Source of the DNA: Macrostomum hystrix
Lineage: Eukaryota > Platyhelminthes > Macrostomidae
Length of the DNA stretch: 64,000 bases
NCBI GenBank assembly: GCA_950097015.1
Contig: CATNEN010000003.1
Span: 3,885,501-3,949,500, forward strand
Direction of reading: 5' to 3'
Part shown: positions 13,526 to 25,285 of the stretch, in pieces
Numbering within the stretch: the first letter of the stretch is position 1
Layout: the number at the start of each line of letters is the position of its first letter
The notes under the pieces: model-generated
What the model saw: the letters and a program-made list of their open reading frames with translations, nothing else
Told to the model about the DNA's origin: nothing
Database searches by the model: none
Position numbers and translations under genes: made by a program

Positions 13526-14196
13526 GTTTTGAAAATACCCTGAACCCAAACTCGTGTTTATTATATGGCATAGTTTAAAAAAAGATGTTTTCATACACTC
13601 GTGTCCTGTTAACTGATTCAGTTAACAGTTAGCAGCTAGTCAGTTGAGAAGTTATTTTCCAGTCTTCATACACACAGCAACTATTGTCAATATTTTAAAA
13701 GTAAGTTCAATCGAATGGCTGTCTTTTGTGTAGTTATTATTTTTTTAACAGTTTTAATGATTCACTTTAGCTGAATTTCTGTATATTAGCTGGCTACTTG
13801 TAGTAGTTAGTCGGTTTGTTCTACTACTTTTAAATATTACGAGAGTACATTTATTTCGGTTCACCTATTGCGATCGGTTTAAAGCTTGAATTTTTTATAC
13901 TAGCTAATCATGATATGGTATCAATCGATTCAGCTTCCAACTTCTGTGGTGCTCAATTCGAGTTTTCTATTTGTAAAACTAACAAAATAACAACTATTTG
14001 TGGTGTATAGTATTGTTCTATGATTTAGAAATACATTTCTGATTCGCTATACTGATGGATTCTATTGTATATTATGTGTTCTATCGATCCTTATGTGGAA
14101 GCAATTGTGTGCAAATAATTGTTCCTTTCTTTTTTAATGCACTCAAATAAATTTATCGAAAAAACTGACACTTCTGTGTCAATTTTATCATAATCA
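13526..14196. other. AT-rich unique spacer, no gene seen
   Basis: No open frame of note and no recognised motif. It separates two arrays downstream of the carrier gene. Confidence 0.6.
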
Positions 14197-15018
14197 GGCA
14201 CCCTGTCTAACCGGTAGGTACCCTGTCTAACCGGTAGGAACCCTGTCTAACAGGTAGGAACCCTGTCTAACCGGTAGGAACCCTGTCTACCCGGTAGGTA
14301 TCCTGTCTAACAGGTAGGAACCCTATCTAACAGATATGAACCCTGTCCTACAAGTAGGACCACTATCTAACAGGTAGGAACCCTGTCTAACAGGTAGGTA
14401 CCCTGTCTAATCGGTAGGAACCCTGTCTAACCGGTAGGTACCCTGTCTAACCGGTAGGAACCCTGTCTAACCGGCAGGAACCCTGTCTAACAGGTAGGTA
14501 CCCTGTCTAACCGGTAGGAACCCTGTCTAACCGGTAGGAACCCTGTCTAACAGGTAGGTACCCTGTCTAACCGGTAGGAACCCTGTCTAACAGGTAGGAA
14601 CCCTGTCTAACCGGTAGGTATCCTGTCTAACAGGTAGGAACCCTGTCTAACAGGTAGAAACCCTGTCTAACCGGTAGGAACCCTGTCTAACAGGTAGGTA
14701 CCCTGTCTAACCGGTAGGAACCCTGTCTAACAGGTAGGTACCCTGTCTAACCGGTAGGAACCCTGTCTAACAGGTAGATACCCTGTCTAACCGGTAGGAA
14801 CCCTGTTTAACAGGTAGGCACCCTGTCTAACAGGTAGGTACCCTGTCTAACCGGTAGGTACCTTGTCTAACCGGTAGGTATCCTGTCTAACCGGTAGGTA
14901 CCCTATCTAACAGGTAGGTACCCTATCTAACAGGTAGGAACCCTATCTAACAGGTAGGAACCCTGTCTAACATTCAGGAATCTTATCTAGCAGGTTGGAA
15001 CCCTGTCTAACAGGCGGC
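14197..15018 (+). repeat. 20-bp minisatellite, about 41 units (GTCTAAC family A)
   Basis: The unit is CCCTGTCTAACCGGTAGGAA, with frequent CCGG to CAGG and GGAA to GGTA variants. Register is exact from 14221 to about 14980. It shares the GTCTAAC core and the 20-bp length with the arrays at 17449 and 17860. Confidence 0.97.
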
Positions 15019-15404
15019 TACAGTCATAACAGTGCAGTAATTGTTTCTTACGATTTTATATTGCTTTGCATTTTAGTACCAGTGTAGGGTTTTATTAAGT
15101 TGTCCTCAAATCAAATTTTCGCTTTTGATTCTTTAGTTTAGATGTATCACAAAGAATTCATTGAGTTGGCGGTATCTCTTTTATTAATTAATTATTTATG
15201 CCTTATAGCAGTGCTGTATTAGCTTCTATTGTCTATAAGTTCTTTGTCTGTATAGAGATTGTTTAAGATTGCAATGACAGCGTGATAAAATGGCTTTAAT
15301 ATTGTTATTGAGTCACAACTTTTTTCGATCCAAGAGATGGCCAATTAAAAAATGTCTGTGCCATTTGAGATCGGCCATTCTCAAATCATGAAAGCAAAAA
15401 AATT
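15019..15404. other. Unique AT-rich spacer, no gene seen
   Basis: No coding signal recognised. The open frame that starts at 15352 owes nearly all its length to the neighbouring array. Confidence 0.55.
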
Positions 15405-16745
15405 CCCTACTTCTCGAAACTACAAAAATATCCCGATTCTCAAATCCTCAAAACTACAAAAAATATCCCGTTTCTCATATCCTCAAAACTACAGAAAATA
15501 TCCCGATTCTCAAATCCTCAAAACTACAAAAATATCCCGATTCTCAAATCCTCAAAACTACAAAAAATATCCCGTTTCTCATATCCTCAAAACTACAGAA
15601 AATATCCCGATTCTCAAATCCTCAAAACTACAAAAATATCCCGATTCTCAAATCCTCAAAACTACAAAAAATATCCCGTTTCTCATATCCTCAAAACTAC
15701 AGAAAATATCCCGATTCTCAAATCCTCAAAACTACAAAAATATCCCGATTCTCAAATCCTCAGAACTACAAAAAATATCCCGTTTCTCATATCCTCAAAA
15801 CTACAGAAATATCCCGATTCTCAAATCCTCAAAACTACAGAAAATATCCCGATTCTCAAATCCTTAAAACTACAGAAAATATCCCGATTCTCAAATCCTC
15901 AAAACTACAGAAAATATCCCGATTCTCAAATCCTCAAAACTACAGAAAATATCCCGATTCTCAAATCCTCAAAACTACAGAAAATATCCCGATTCTCAAA
16001 TCCTCAAAACTACAAAAAATATCCCGATTCTCAAATCCTTAAAACTACAGAAAATATCCCGATTCTCAAATCCTCAAAACTACAAAAATTTCCCGATTCT
16101 CAGATCCTCAAAACTACAAAAATATCCCGATTCTCAGATCCTCAAAACTACAAAAATATCCCGTTTTTTAATCCTTAAAACTACAAAAATATCCCGTTTT
16201 TTATCCTCAAAACTACAAAAATATCTCGATTCTCATATCCTCAAAACTACAAAAAATATCCCGATTCTCAAATCCTTAAAACTACAGAAAATATCCCGAT
16301 TCTCAAATCCTCAAAACTACAAAAATTTCCCGATTCTCAGATCCTCAAAACTACAAAAATATCCCGATTCTCAGATCCTCAAAACTACAAAAATATCCCG
16401 TTTTTTAATCCTTAAAACTACAAAAATATCCCGTTTTTTATCCTCAAAACTACAAAAATATCCCGATTCTCAGATCCTCAAAACTACAAAAATATCCCGA
16501 TTCTCAGATCCTCAAAACTACAAAAATATCCCGATTCTCAGATCCTCAAAACTACAAAAATATCCCGTTTTTTAATCCTTAAAACTACAAAAATATCCCT
16601 TTTTTATCCTCAAAACTAAAAAAATGCCCCGTTTCTCAAATCCTCAAAACTACAAAAATATCCCGTTTTTCCAATCCTCAATACTACAGAAGAATCCTAT
16701 TATCAAATCCCCAAAACCCTAAAAATTTGCCGGATTCTAAAATCC
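15405..16745 (+). repeat. 33-35-bp minisatellite, about 40 units
   Basis: Units read ATCCTCAAAACTACAAAAAT then ATCCCGATTCTCAA. Unit length drifts through variable A-runs (CAAAAATAT, CAGAAAATAT) and a shortened subtype with CCCGTTTTTTA. Unlike the 20- and 30-bp arrays it does not hold register. The strand is C/A-rich with A-runs spaced about 34 bp apart. Confidence 0.95.
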
Positions 16746-17448
16746 TTGAAAAACTCCTTATTCTCAAATCCTCAAAATGACTTAATTATCCCTATTGTTG
16801 CTTATCCAAATTTTGGCCGACTGTCTAAAATTTCAAATCTATCGGTCATCTCTAATCCTAGTGAATCCCAATCCCAAATTTACAATGTTCCCTTTAGTAC
16901 GAGCTTATTACTATACCAATTTCACCCTGCCTATTCGCCTTCACCAAAGCCGAGGTCTTGCAAATTTCTTTCAGCGCGTCTCTAGAAGAGTTTGTTTACC
17001 TGATTTTTTTCTGCCCGCAGTCTCGCAGACTTCAAGCTGCTGCCAGCGTGTTTGTTCGGCGGAACCGAAAGAAAAATTTTTTTTTACCTTCGTCTTCTGT
17101 TCGATTTATACTTGGGATGACTTTTGCGATTGCGGCTGGGGAAGGCGGATAGAAAAAAGACTGGCTGTCGATGGGAAGTGTTCCAGCTGATGCCTATACT
17201 CAAATGGTTTTTGAGCATATGTAGTAATGTATATTTATATGCATAGGCGTGTGCTATTAATGTGTAGAAAATCTGCGGATATCAGAAAGTCACGATTGCT
17301 GCGAGCTTATTGATTTTGTAGGGCCAGAATTATGGCTTCTATAATACTTATACTGTACACAGTCGTTAACTTGGAATCAATTTATCGACTGTTCAATCTT
17401 TGAGTTATTGTTTGATTCTAATTTATTATGCGCTCGTTTTCAGTCTAA
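16746..17448. other. Unique spacer with short open frames, no supported gene
   Basis: An open stretch of 131 codons (16795-17190) translates to a cysteine- and phenylalanine-rich sequence that I do not recognise. It lacks a clear domain or supporting splice signals. Composition is more mixed than the adjacent arrays. Confidence 0.4.
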
Positions 17449-17850
17449 CAAGGTAAGTTTGTAGTCTAACAGGTGAGTTTGTAGTCTAACAGGTGAGTTT
17501 GTGGTCTAACAGGTGAGTTTGTAGTCTAACAGGTGAGTTTGTAGTCTAACAGGTGTGTTTGTAGTCTAACAGGTGAGTTTGTAGTCTAAAAGGTGTGTTT
17601 GTAGTCTAAAAGGTGTGTTTGTAGTCTAACAGGTGAGTTTGTAGTCTAACAGGTGAGTTTGTAGTCTAAAAGGTGTGTTTGTAGTCTAACAGGTGAGTTT
17701 GTAGTCTAACAGGTGAGTTTGTGGTCTAACAGGTGAGTTTGTAGTCTAACAGGTGTGTTTGTAGTCTAACAGGTGAGTTTGTAGTCTAACAGGTGTGTTT
17801 GTAGTCTAACAGGTGAGTTTGTAGTCTAACAATTGAGTTTGTAAGTTTAA
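17449..17850 (+). repeat. 20-bp minisatellite, about 20 units (GTCTAAC family B), each with a 5'-splice-site-like string
   Basis: The unit is GTAGTCTAACAGGTGAGTTT, in exact 20-base register from 17461 to 17820. Most units contain CAGGTGAGT, an exact match to the metazoan donor consensus, preceded by CTAAC, which resembles a branch point. A minority have AAGGTGTGT instead. Confidence 0.97.
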
Positions 17851-17854
17851 CAGG

Positions 17855-18885
17855 TAAAATCTCAGTCCAAAATTTAAAATCCCAGTCTAACATGTAAAAA
17901 AATCCAGCCTAACAGCTAAAATCCCTGTTTAACAGCTAAAATCCCTGTCTAACAGCTAAAATCCCTGTCTAACAGCTAAAATCCTAGTCTAACTGGTAAA
18001 ATCCCTGTCTAACATCTAAAATCCCAGTCTAACATCTAAGAATCCCAGTCTAACACCTAAAATCCTAGTCTAACACCTAAAATACCTGTCTAACATCTAG
18101 AATCCCAGTCTAACATCTAAAATCCCATTCTAACATCTAAAATCTCAGTCTAACACCTAAAATCCCAGTCTAACATCTAAAATCCCATTCTAACATCTAA
18201 AATCCCAGTCTAACATCTAAAATCCCAGTCTAACATCTAAGAATCCCAGTCTAACATCTAAAATCCCAGTCTAACATCTAAAATCCCAGTCTAACATCTA
18301 AAATCCCAGTCTAACATCTAAAATCCCAGTCTAACATCTAAGAATCCCAGTCTAACATCTAAGAATGCCAGTCTAACATCTAAAAATCCCAGTCTAGCAT
18401 CTAAAATCCCAGTCTAACATCTAAGAATCCCAGTCTAACATCTAAGAATCCCAGTCTAACATCTAAAGTCCCAGTCTAACATCTAAAATCCCAGTCTAAC
18501 ATCTAAAATCCCAGTCTAACAGCTAAAATCCCAGTCTAACATCTAAAATCCCAGTCTAACATCTAAAATCCCAGTCTAACAGCTAAAATCCCAGTCTAAC
18601 ATCTTAAATCCCAGTCTAACATCTAAAATCCCAGTCTAACATCTAAAATCCCAGTCTAACAGCTAAAATCCCAGTCTAACATCTAAAATCCCAGTCTAAC
18701 ATCTAAAATCCCAGTCTAACATCTAAAATCCCAGTCTAACAGCTAAAATCCCAGTCTAACATCTTAAATCCCAGTCTAACATCTAAAATCCCAGTCTAAC
18801 ATCTAAAATCCCATTCTAACATCTAAAATCCCAGTCTAACATCTAAAATCCCAGTCTAACATCTAAAATCCCAGTCTAAAATGTA
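17855..18885 (+). repeat. 20-bp minisatellite, about 50 units (GTCTAAC family C)
   Basis: The unit is CCCAGTCTAACATCTAAAAT, with some 21-base units (TAAGAATCC). Subtypes ACAGCTAAA and ACACCTAAA occur in clusters. It follows family B with only a short degenerate transition (17830-17900) and shares GTCTAACA with it. Confidence 0.97.
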
Positions 18886-21090
18886 ACTTCTGGCTCAAAA
18901 ACACAGCAAAAACACTCTCAGCTGCTCATTGATGAAATATAATGCCATTTCTAGTATATAAAATCAGTTTGCCATATGGGCATAAAATAATGTATCCTTT
19001 CCTAATGGACTAACTAATTTACTGCCTTGACTCGATGGCTAGGATTGAGTGAGATGGTCTCAGGAACTGCTCACACAGCATTGTATATGTAAAGTTGGTG
19101 CTGACACCATTTGGATGTGGAGCTGGAGTGTGGGTGTGTGTGTGGGATAAGTTTTATGTTTCCATGCCGCGTGTGTCTCTCTGTGCTCAACCCCCCTTGA
19201 GACCTGCTTTATAGAGAGGCCGTCTCTTCTCTCAACTAGCCGGGGCCAAAGACATTAGATTGGATTAAAAACAAATTCTTTTTCGCCTTTACAGTTGGCC
19301 GTTGTCAAGTCTCAAAACTCGTGGGAATATCCGACCCATTCGCATGCTTTCAAGTATATATTTATTGGGAATAAAAGCGATGGGCACACGCACATATATA
19401 TAGTCTGAGTATAGACTCAAAGTGACTCGGAAAGTGAGAGATTTGAGACCATTGCTGTCAAGTCAAAACTCCCAGTTCTGGATTCATCCCAAATTCCTAA
19501 TTCTGCAAATCTCACTCAAATATATATATCGACAAAACTGGCGAATGAAAGTGTCCCAAAATTTCGCCAATCTTTGACGTGAGTAGGAAAAAAGTAAATA
19601 AAAAAATTGGCAATCAGGAAAGTGAGATAAAAAAGCATCACTCAACATGCTTTTCCTGTGGGAATTACGCTTCGTGATCTGGGGAAAAAATGAGAATTAA
19701 ACTCGTACATAGAATTAGTCCAATCCCATGACCCGCTGAGCTAAATATTTCATGTATTGACTCAATTTAAAATGGCTTTTGTGCGAGGATAAATTTAAGT
19801 GAGATTTTTTTGGTTGGCATTAAAAAAATGGAGGCATCAAGGATTAAGCGGAGTGAGTGGATGGGAAGCAATTGGGGAATTGAGCAGTGATCAAATGAGC
19901 TGAAGACACTGCAGAGAAGGCAGTGCTGCATTATTTAGCGTCATCATGTCTAGCTGCATCTTTCTCATCCAGTCGATGCAGACAGCTTGGACTGGGAATT
20001 TGGCCCCTGTAAATTCTAGGGCGGAGGCGGGTGTGGAGGACAAGTTTAAGATCCTCAAAGATCCCAAGATCTCCTCAGCGTCTGAGCAGCGTTGTCCAGT
20101 TCTATATGGGCCCACAAGCCGCTAAATAATGGATGAAACAGCAGGTGCATACTGGCCAGAGCTTTTCTTCTTCGTTCTTGATCCTTATTCTCTGTCTTAT
20201 TTATCCCAATTTTCCGCTCTTCAGAGCTGGCCGTTAATCCCCCTATACTCTCTGCGCTCTGATCCCGAAACCTGGCTGCAGCTTCAGTTCTTTTTTCAGT
20301 TTGTAAACCGAAGCGGCATCGGAATATACCGGACAAAAATAATCAATGCGTTTTATGCCCCACTTTGTTGGGATTAAAATCCCCCCCGGTAGACACTCGC
20401 TTGACCAAGCCTGATCCTTAACACCGTGTGCTCACGTGTACAATTTCAAAGATTTCAACAATTAGGTCTAGTTATTAGAATTGTGAAGGTGTGTTCTCAC
20501 TCTCACAATGCGCTGCAGACCAACTTTCACTGCGAATCCTTTGGGAACATATGGACATCACAGTGGGGATTCTGTCTCCGTTTGACTCCTTGTATTATAT
20601 GGAAATCTCGCGACAGACTGTAGACAGACAGACTGGCTGGCACAGGTAGATATCCTAATAAATAGTGTTTTTTTTCACTAAATTTGTCCCATCGGGACAA
20701 TTTTTTCCCATCGGTGACACTTCAATTGTTGTAACAAATCATTCTGTAGTATTAGGCTTCACCATTGGCTTGGACCTCTAACTGAGCTGCTGAGCAAACA
20801 CTCGCGCGTGTAGCCAATAATAATTTTCTCTCAGATTTTTTTCTCTGGCCTTTTATTCTTCGCATTTGACACTTGCTATTCTGCTTAGTGGGAACAGATT
20901 GTTCAACTTTATTAGCTGGCTTATTGTTAATTTGGGACAGATTAACATTCTTTATTTAAAGCGAATGTCTGATGAGAATTATTAATTGGGAAGCTAAGAT
21001 ATTGTTCGCTGAATAGCAAGTATTCTGGTATAATTTTTTCATTTCAGATTTTTTCTGAATTCAATTTTGTCTGCCTTACTAATTGCTGCT
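18886..21090. other. 2.2 kb of unique sequence, no supported gene
   Basis: Open frames on both strands are under 95 codons and match no family I know. A short perfect hairpin occurs at 20684-20700 (TTGTCCC, loop ATC, GGGACAA) followed by six T. Some stretches around 19400-19900 are rich in GACTCAA and GTGAG strings without forming an array. Confidence 0.5.
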
Positions 21091-21094
21091 CCCA

Positions 21095-22610
21095 CTGTTC
21101 TCCTCTCACCCCACTTCTCCTCTCTCCCTCTCACCCCACTTCTCCTCTCACCCCACTTCTCCTCTCACCCCACTTCTCCTCTCACCCCACTTCTCCTCTC
21201 TCCCTCTCACCCCACTTCTCCTCTCTCCCTCTCACCCCACTTCTCCTCTCTCCCTCTCACTCCACTTCTCCTCTCTCCCTCTCACTCCACTTCTCCTCTC
21301 ACCCCACTTCTCCTCTCTAATTCTCCTCTGACCCCACTTCTCCTCTCTCCCTCTCACCCCACTTCTCCTCGTCTCTTTCCCTCTCACTCCACCCTTCCTC
21401 CCTCTCAACCCACTTCTCCTCTCTAATTCTCCTCTGACCCCACTTCTCCTCTCTCCCTCTCACTCCACTTCTCCTCTCACCCCACTTCTCCTCTCTCCCT
21501 CTCACTCCACTTCTCCTCTCACCCCACTTCTCCTCTCTCCCTCTCACCCCACTTCTCCTCTCTCCCTCTCACTCCACTTCTCCTCTCTCCCTCTCACCCC
21601 ACTTCTCCTCTCTCCCTCTCACTCCACTTCTCCTCTCTCCCTCTCACCCCACTTCTCCTCTCTCCCTCTCACTCCACTTCTCCTCTCTCCCTCTCACCCC
21701 ACTTCTCCTCTCTCCCTCTCACTCCACTTCTCCTCTCAAATTCTCCTCTGACCCCACTTCTCCTCTCAAATTCTCCTCTGACCCCACTTCTCCTCTCTCC
21801 CTCTCACCCCACTTCTCCTCGTCTCTCTCCCTCTCACCCCACTTCTCCTCTCTCCCTCTCACTCCACTTCTCCTCTCTCCCTCTCACCCCACTTCTCCTC
21901 TCTCCCTCTCACTCCACTTCTCCTCTCTCCCTCTCACCCCACTTCTCCTCTCTCCCTCTCACTCCACTTCTCCTCTCAAATTCTCCTCTGACCCCACTTC
22001 TCCTCTCAAATTCTCCTCTGACCCCACTTCTCCTCTCTCCCTCTCACCCCACTTCTCCTCGTCTCTCTCCCTCTCACCCCACTTCTCCTCTCTCCCTCTC
22101 ACCCCACTTCTCCTCGTCTCTCTCCCTCTCACCCCACTTCTCCTCTCTCTCCCTCTCACCCCACTTCTCGTCTCTCTCCCTCTCACTCCACCCTTCCTCC
22201 CTCTCACCCCACTTCTCCTCTCTCCCTCTCACTCCACTTCTCCTCTGACCCCACTTCTCCTCTGACCCCACTTCTCCTCTCTCCCTCTCACTCCACTTCT
22301 CCTCTCACCCCACTTCTCCTCTCACCCCACTTCTCCTCGTCTCTTTCCCTCTCACTCCACCCTTCCTCCCTCTCAACCCACTTCTCCTCTCTCCCTCTCA
22401 CCCCACTTCTCCTCTCTCAATCCACTTCTCCTCTCTCCCTCTCACCCCACTTCTCCTCTCTCCCTCTCAACCCACTTCTCCTCTCTCCCTCTCACCCCAC
22501 TTCTCCTCTCTCAATCCACTTCTCCTCTCTCATCCCACTTCTCCTCGTCTCTCTTTCTCTCACTCCACCCTTCCTCTCTCCCTCTCAACTAACTTCTCCT
22601 CTCTACCTAT
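21095..22610 (+). repeat. Pyrimidine-rich 24-bp minisatellite, about 60 units
   Basis: The unit core is CCACTTCTCCTCTCTCCCTC. The + strand is almost purely C and T with an isolated A. Subtypes differ by TCACTCC or TCACCCC and by insertion of AAATTCTCCTCTGAC. A composite block around 21735-21790 repeats at 21975-22030, 240 bases later. Long one-strand open frames here result only from the absence of stop codons in such composition. Confidence 0.97.
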
Positions 22611-23094
22611 CCCAAGATTTTCACTCCTATCCGCTCTATGACTGAAAGGTTAATAACAATTGCACCAAGACGGGAGTTAGATGCGATAGCTAGCAACAAA
22701 TAGCTAGCATTCTCTACACAAGCACCTCTGAAAATGCCTATCGAGAGTAGGTTTGAGACTCGATTTTATCCATTCCATCGAATGAAAGAAAACAAAGACC
22801 CAACTAAACTGCGTGGGTCTTGGCTGGGAAATTATTGCAACGTCAGCCAGCTGCACCCGGGCTCCATTGGTGGCTGGTTGAAGAACGATGGAGAGCAGAG
22901 ACTGGGATATGAAGCAGCGAGCTGAAGTGGCACTAGTGAAGGGTAGGGTCAAACCTCTCCTGATAATACTGCCAAGGACTGCCTACTCATGAATGCGTAG
23001 ATCTGGGGCAACTCAAATAGTCCGCTATAGGAGATCTAAAGGATTCCCTATTTTCAACATTTCCTGGCTTTGCGTGACGTGTGAGTCAGTTTAA
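22611..23094. other. Unique spacer between two strand-asymmetric arrays, no gene seen
   Basis: The only open frames are 63 codons on + and 82 on -, overlapping each other and unrecognised. Confidence 0.5.
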
Positions 23095-24195
23095 AAGAGA
23101 AGGGTGAGAGTCAGTGAGAGAGAAGGGTGAGAGTCAGTGAGAGATAAGGGTGAGAGTCAGTGAGAGATAAGGGTGAGAGTCAGTGAGAGAGAAGGGTGAG
23201 AGTCAGTGAGAGAGAAGGGTGAGAGTCAGTGAGAGATAAGGGTGAGAGTCAGTGAGAGAGAAGGGTGAGAGAGATGGGTGAGATTCAGTGACAGAGATAA
23301 GGGTGAGAGTCAGTGACAGAGATAAGGGTGAGAGTCAGTGAGAGAGAAGGGTGAGAGAGATGGGTGAGATTCAGTGACAGAGATAAGGGTGAGATTCAGT
23401 GACAGAGATAAGGGTGAGAGTCAGTGACAAAGATAAGGGTGAGATTCAGTGACAGAGATAAGGGTGAGAGTCAGTGACAGAGATAAGGGTGAGATTCAGT
23501 GACAGAGATAAGGGTGAGAGTCAGTGAGAGAGAGATGGGTGAGAGTCAGTGAGAGAGAAGGGTGAGAGTCAGTGACTGAGATAAGGGTGAGAGTCAGTGA
23601 GAGAGAAGGGTGAGAGTCAGTGACAGAGATAAGGGTGAGAGTCAGTGAGAGAGAGATGGGTGAGATTCAGTGACAGAGATAAGGGTGAGAGTCAGTGACA
23701 GAGATAAGGGTGAGAGTCAGTGAGAGAGAGATGGGTGAGAGTCAGTGAGAAGGAAGGGTGAGAGTCAGTGACAGAGATAAGGGTGAGAGTCAGTGAGAGA
23801 GAGATGGGTGAGAGTCAGTGAGAGAGAAGGGTGAGAGTCAGTGACAGAGATAAGGGTGAGAGTCAGTGAGAGAGAGATGGGTGAGATTCAGTGACAGAGA
23901 TAAGGGTGAGAGTCAGTGACAAAGATAAGGGTGAGATTCAGTGACAGAGATAAGGGTGAGAGTCAGTGACAGAGATAAGGGTGAGATTCAGTGACAGAGA
24001 TAAGGGTGAGAGTCAGTGAGAGAGAGATGGGTGAGAGTCAGTGAGAGAGAAGGGTGAGAGTCAGTGACAGAGATAAGGGTGAGAGTCAGTGAGAGAGAGA
24101 TGGGTGAGAGTCAGTGAGAGAGAAGGGTGAGAGTCAGTGACAGAGATAAGGGTGAGAGTCAGTGAGAGAGAGAAGGGTGAGAGTCAGTGAGAGAA
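23095..24195 (+). repeat. Purine-rich minisatellite (GGGTGAGAGTCAGTGA units, about 21-24 bp)
   Basis: Units carry GGTGAGAGTCAGTGAGAGAG or the variant CAGTGACAGAGATAAGG. The + strand is G/A-rich, the opposite asymmetry to the array at 21095-22610. The shared 9-mer GGGTGAGAG is the exact complement of CTCTCACCC in that array. Confidence 0.96.
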
Positions 24196-25285
24196 GGCGA
24201 TAGGAAGGTCACGGAAGCAAAGAAGTTGAGAAGAAGAATAGGACAAACTGCAATGAGAAGATGGTTTTCAAATGGCCAATGAAACTATTTAAAAAATGAC
24301 AAAGAATTAGACGAGCCCATAAAAACGTTCCAAGCGGCCTAGCTAACAGTTTTATAAATAATTTTCTTCAGCTTCCAGAAAATTTAAGTTTTTTTCTCCC
24401 TCTTAAAAAATGCGGCTAGCCGAAATGCAAAAGCAACATTTCCCATTGCTGTATAATTAATTCAAGTTCTCATTGGGGAAAAAGCACACGCGCGCTACCA
24501 ATGGTTTTCCCCCAAGGCTGAGAAGGAACTCTAAGGCCAGAAAACGGGAGGGATTTCTGCAGATTCCTCCCAAGTTTGAACTCACGAAAGCTCCTGCTCA
24601 GTATAGTTTAGATTGGAGTAGCGGTGAGTGTGTGCCTAGACTCAAATAGCCTTAACTTTTATATTATAAAACCCCCCCCACCAGTGTGTGTGCTGTGAGT
24701 GGGAATGCCACACACCTGTGAAATATTAATGTTTTTAGCTCTCCAGCATTTTTTCCGCCTCCCTACCTACACGCAGCGCGGGGCGGCAATATAATAAGTA
24801 TATAGACAGACGGGCTGGTTGAGGAAAAGACGCGGCCTTACTAACGCCCATCTTCCCTCTCTCTCTCTCTTCCTCATCCCTACTCCCCAGCACTCCTCTG
24901 CGAGACCTGATGCAGTTGAGGCGGGTGATTCAACATTGTTCTACCGAGTATTGTTAGAGGGCTTTGAGAAATCCTCTATAGTGGACTGTCGCGTTTTACA
25001 GTCTATTTTGTGAGTTGGTCTAGCTCGTACTCCAACTTTCACATACTTGTGGCCGACTCAAATGAGAGGAAAATTTTGAAGTTGCCATGAAACTCTATTT
25101 GTTTTTTTTAGATTATGAATGCTGTTAATAGTGCTTAATTTTTTATGGTGTCAATAAGCCGGTAATAAACTGCTTCTTATTCCCATTTCCAGCTGCAGAA
25201 TATCTAGCTGGGAATCTGTTACGGATCTCGATAGGATCTTAATTATTGTTTAGAATCTACATATAACTCTATATGTATGATCTAT
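24196..25285. other. Unique spacer, no supported gene
   Basis: It contains a homopolymer C-run near 24667 and a CT-rich stretch near 24860. A 64-codon open frame at 24819 is unrecognised. Confidence 0.5.

Noticed and set aside
16795-17190. 131-codon frame as a gene
   Set aside because: No family, no promoter or splice support, and it begins in array-like sequence.
20055-20377. Overlapping 82-93-codon frames on both strands
   Set aside because: Mutually antisense, short and unrecognised; no codon or signal support.
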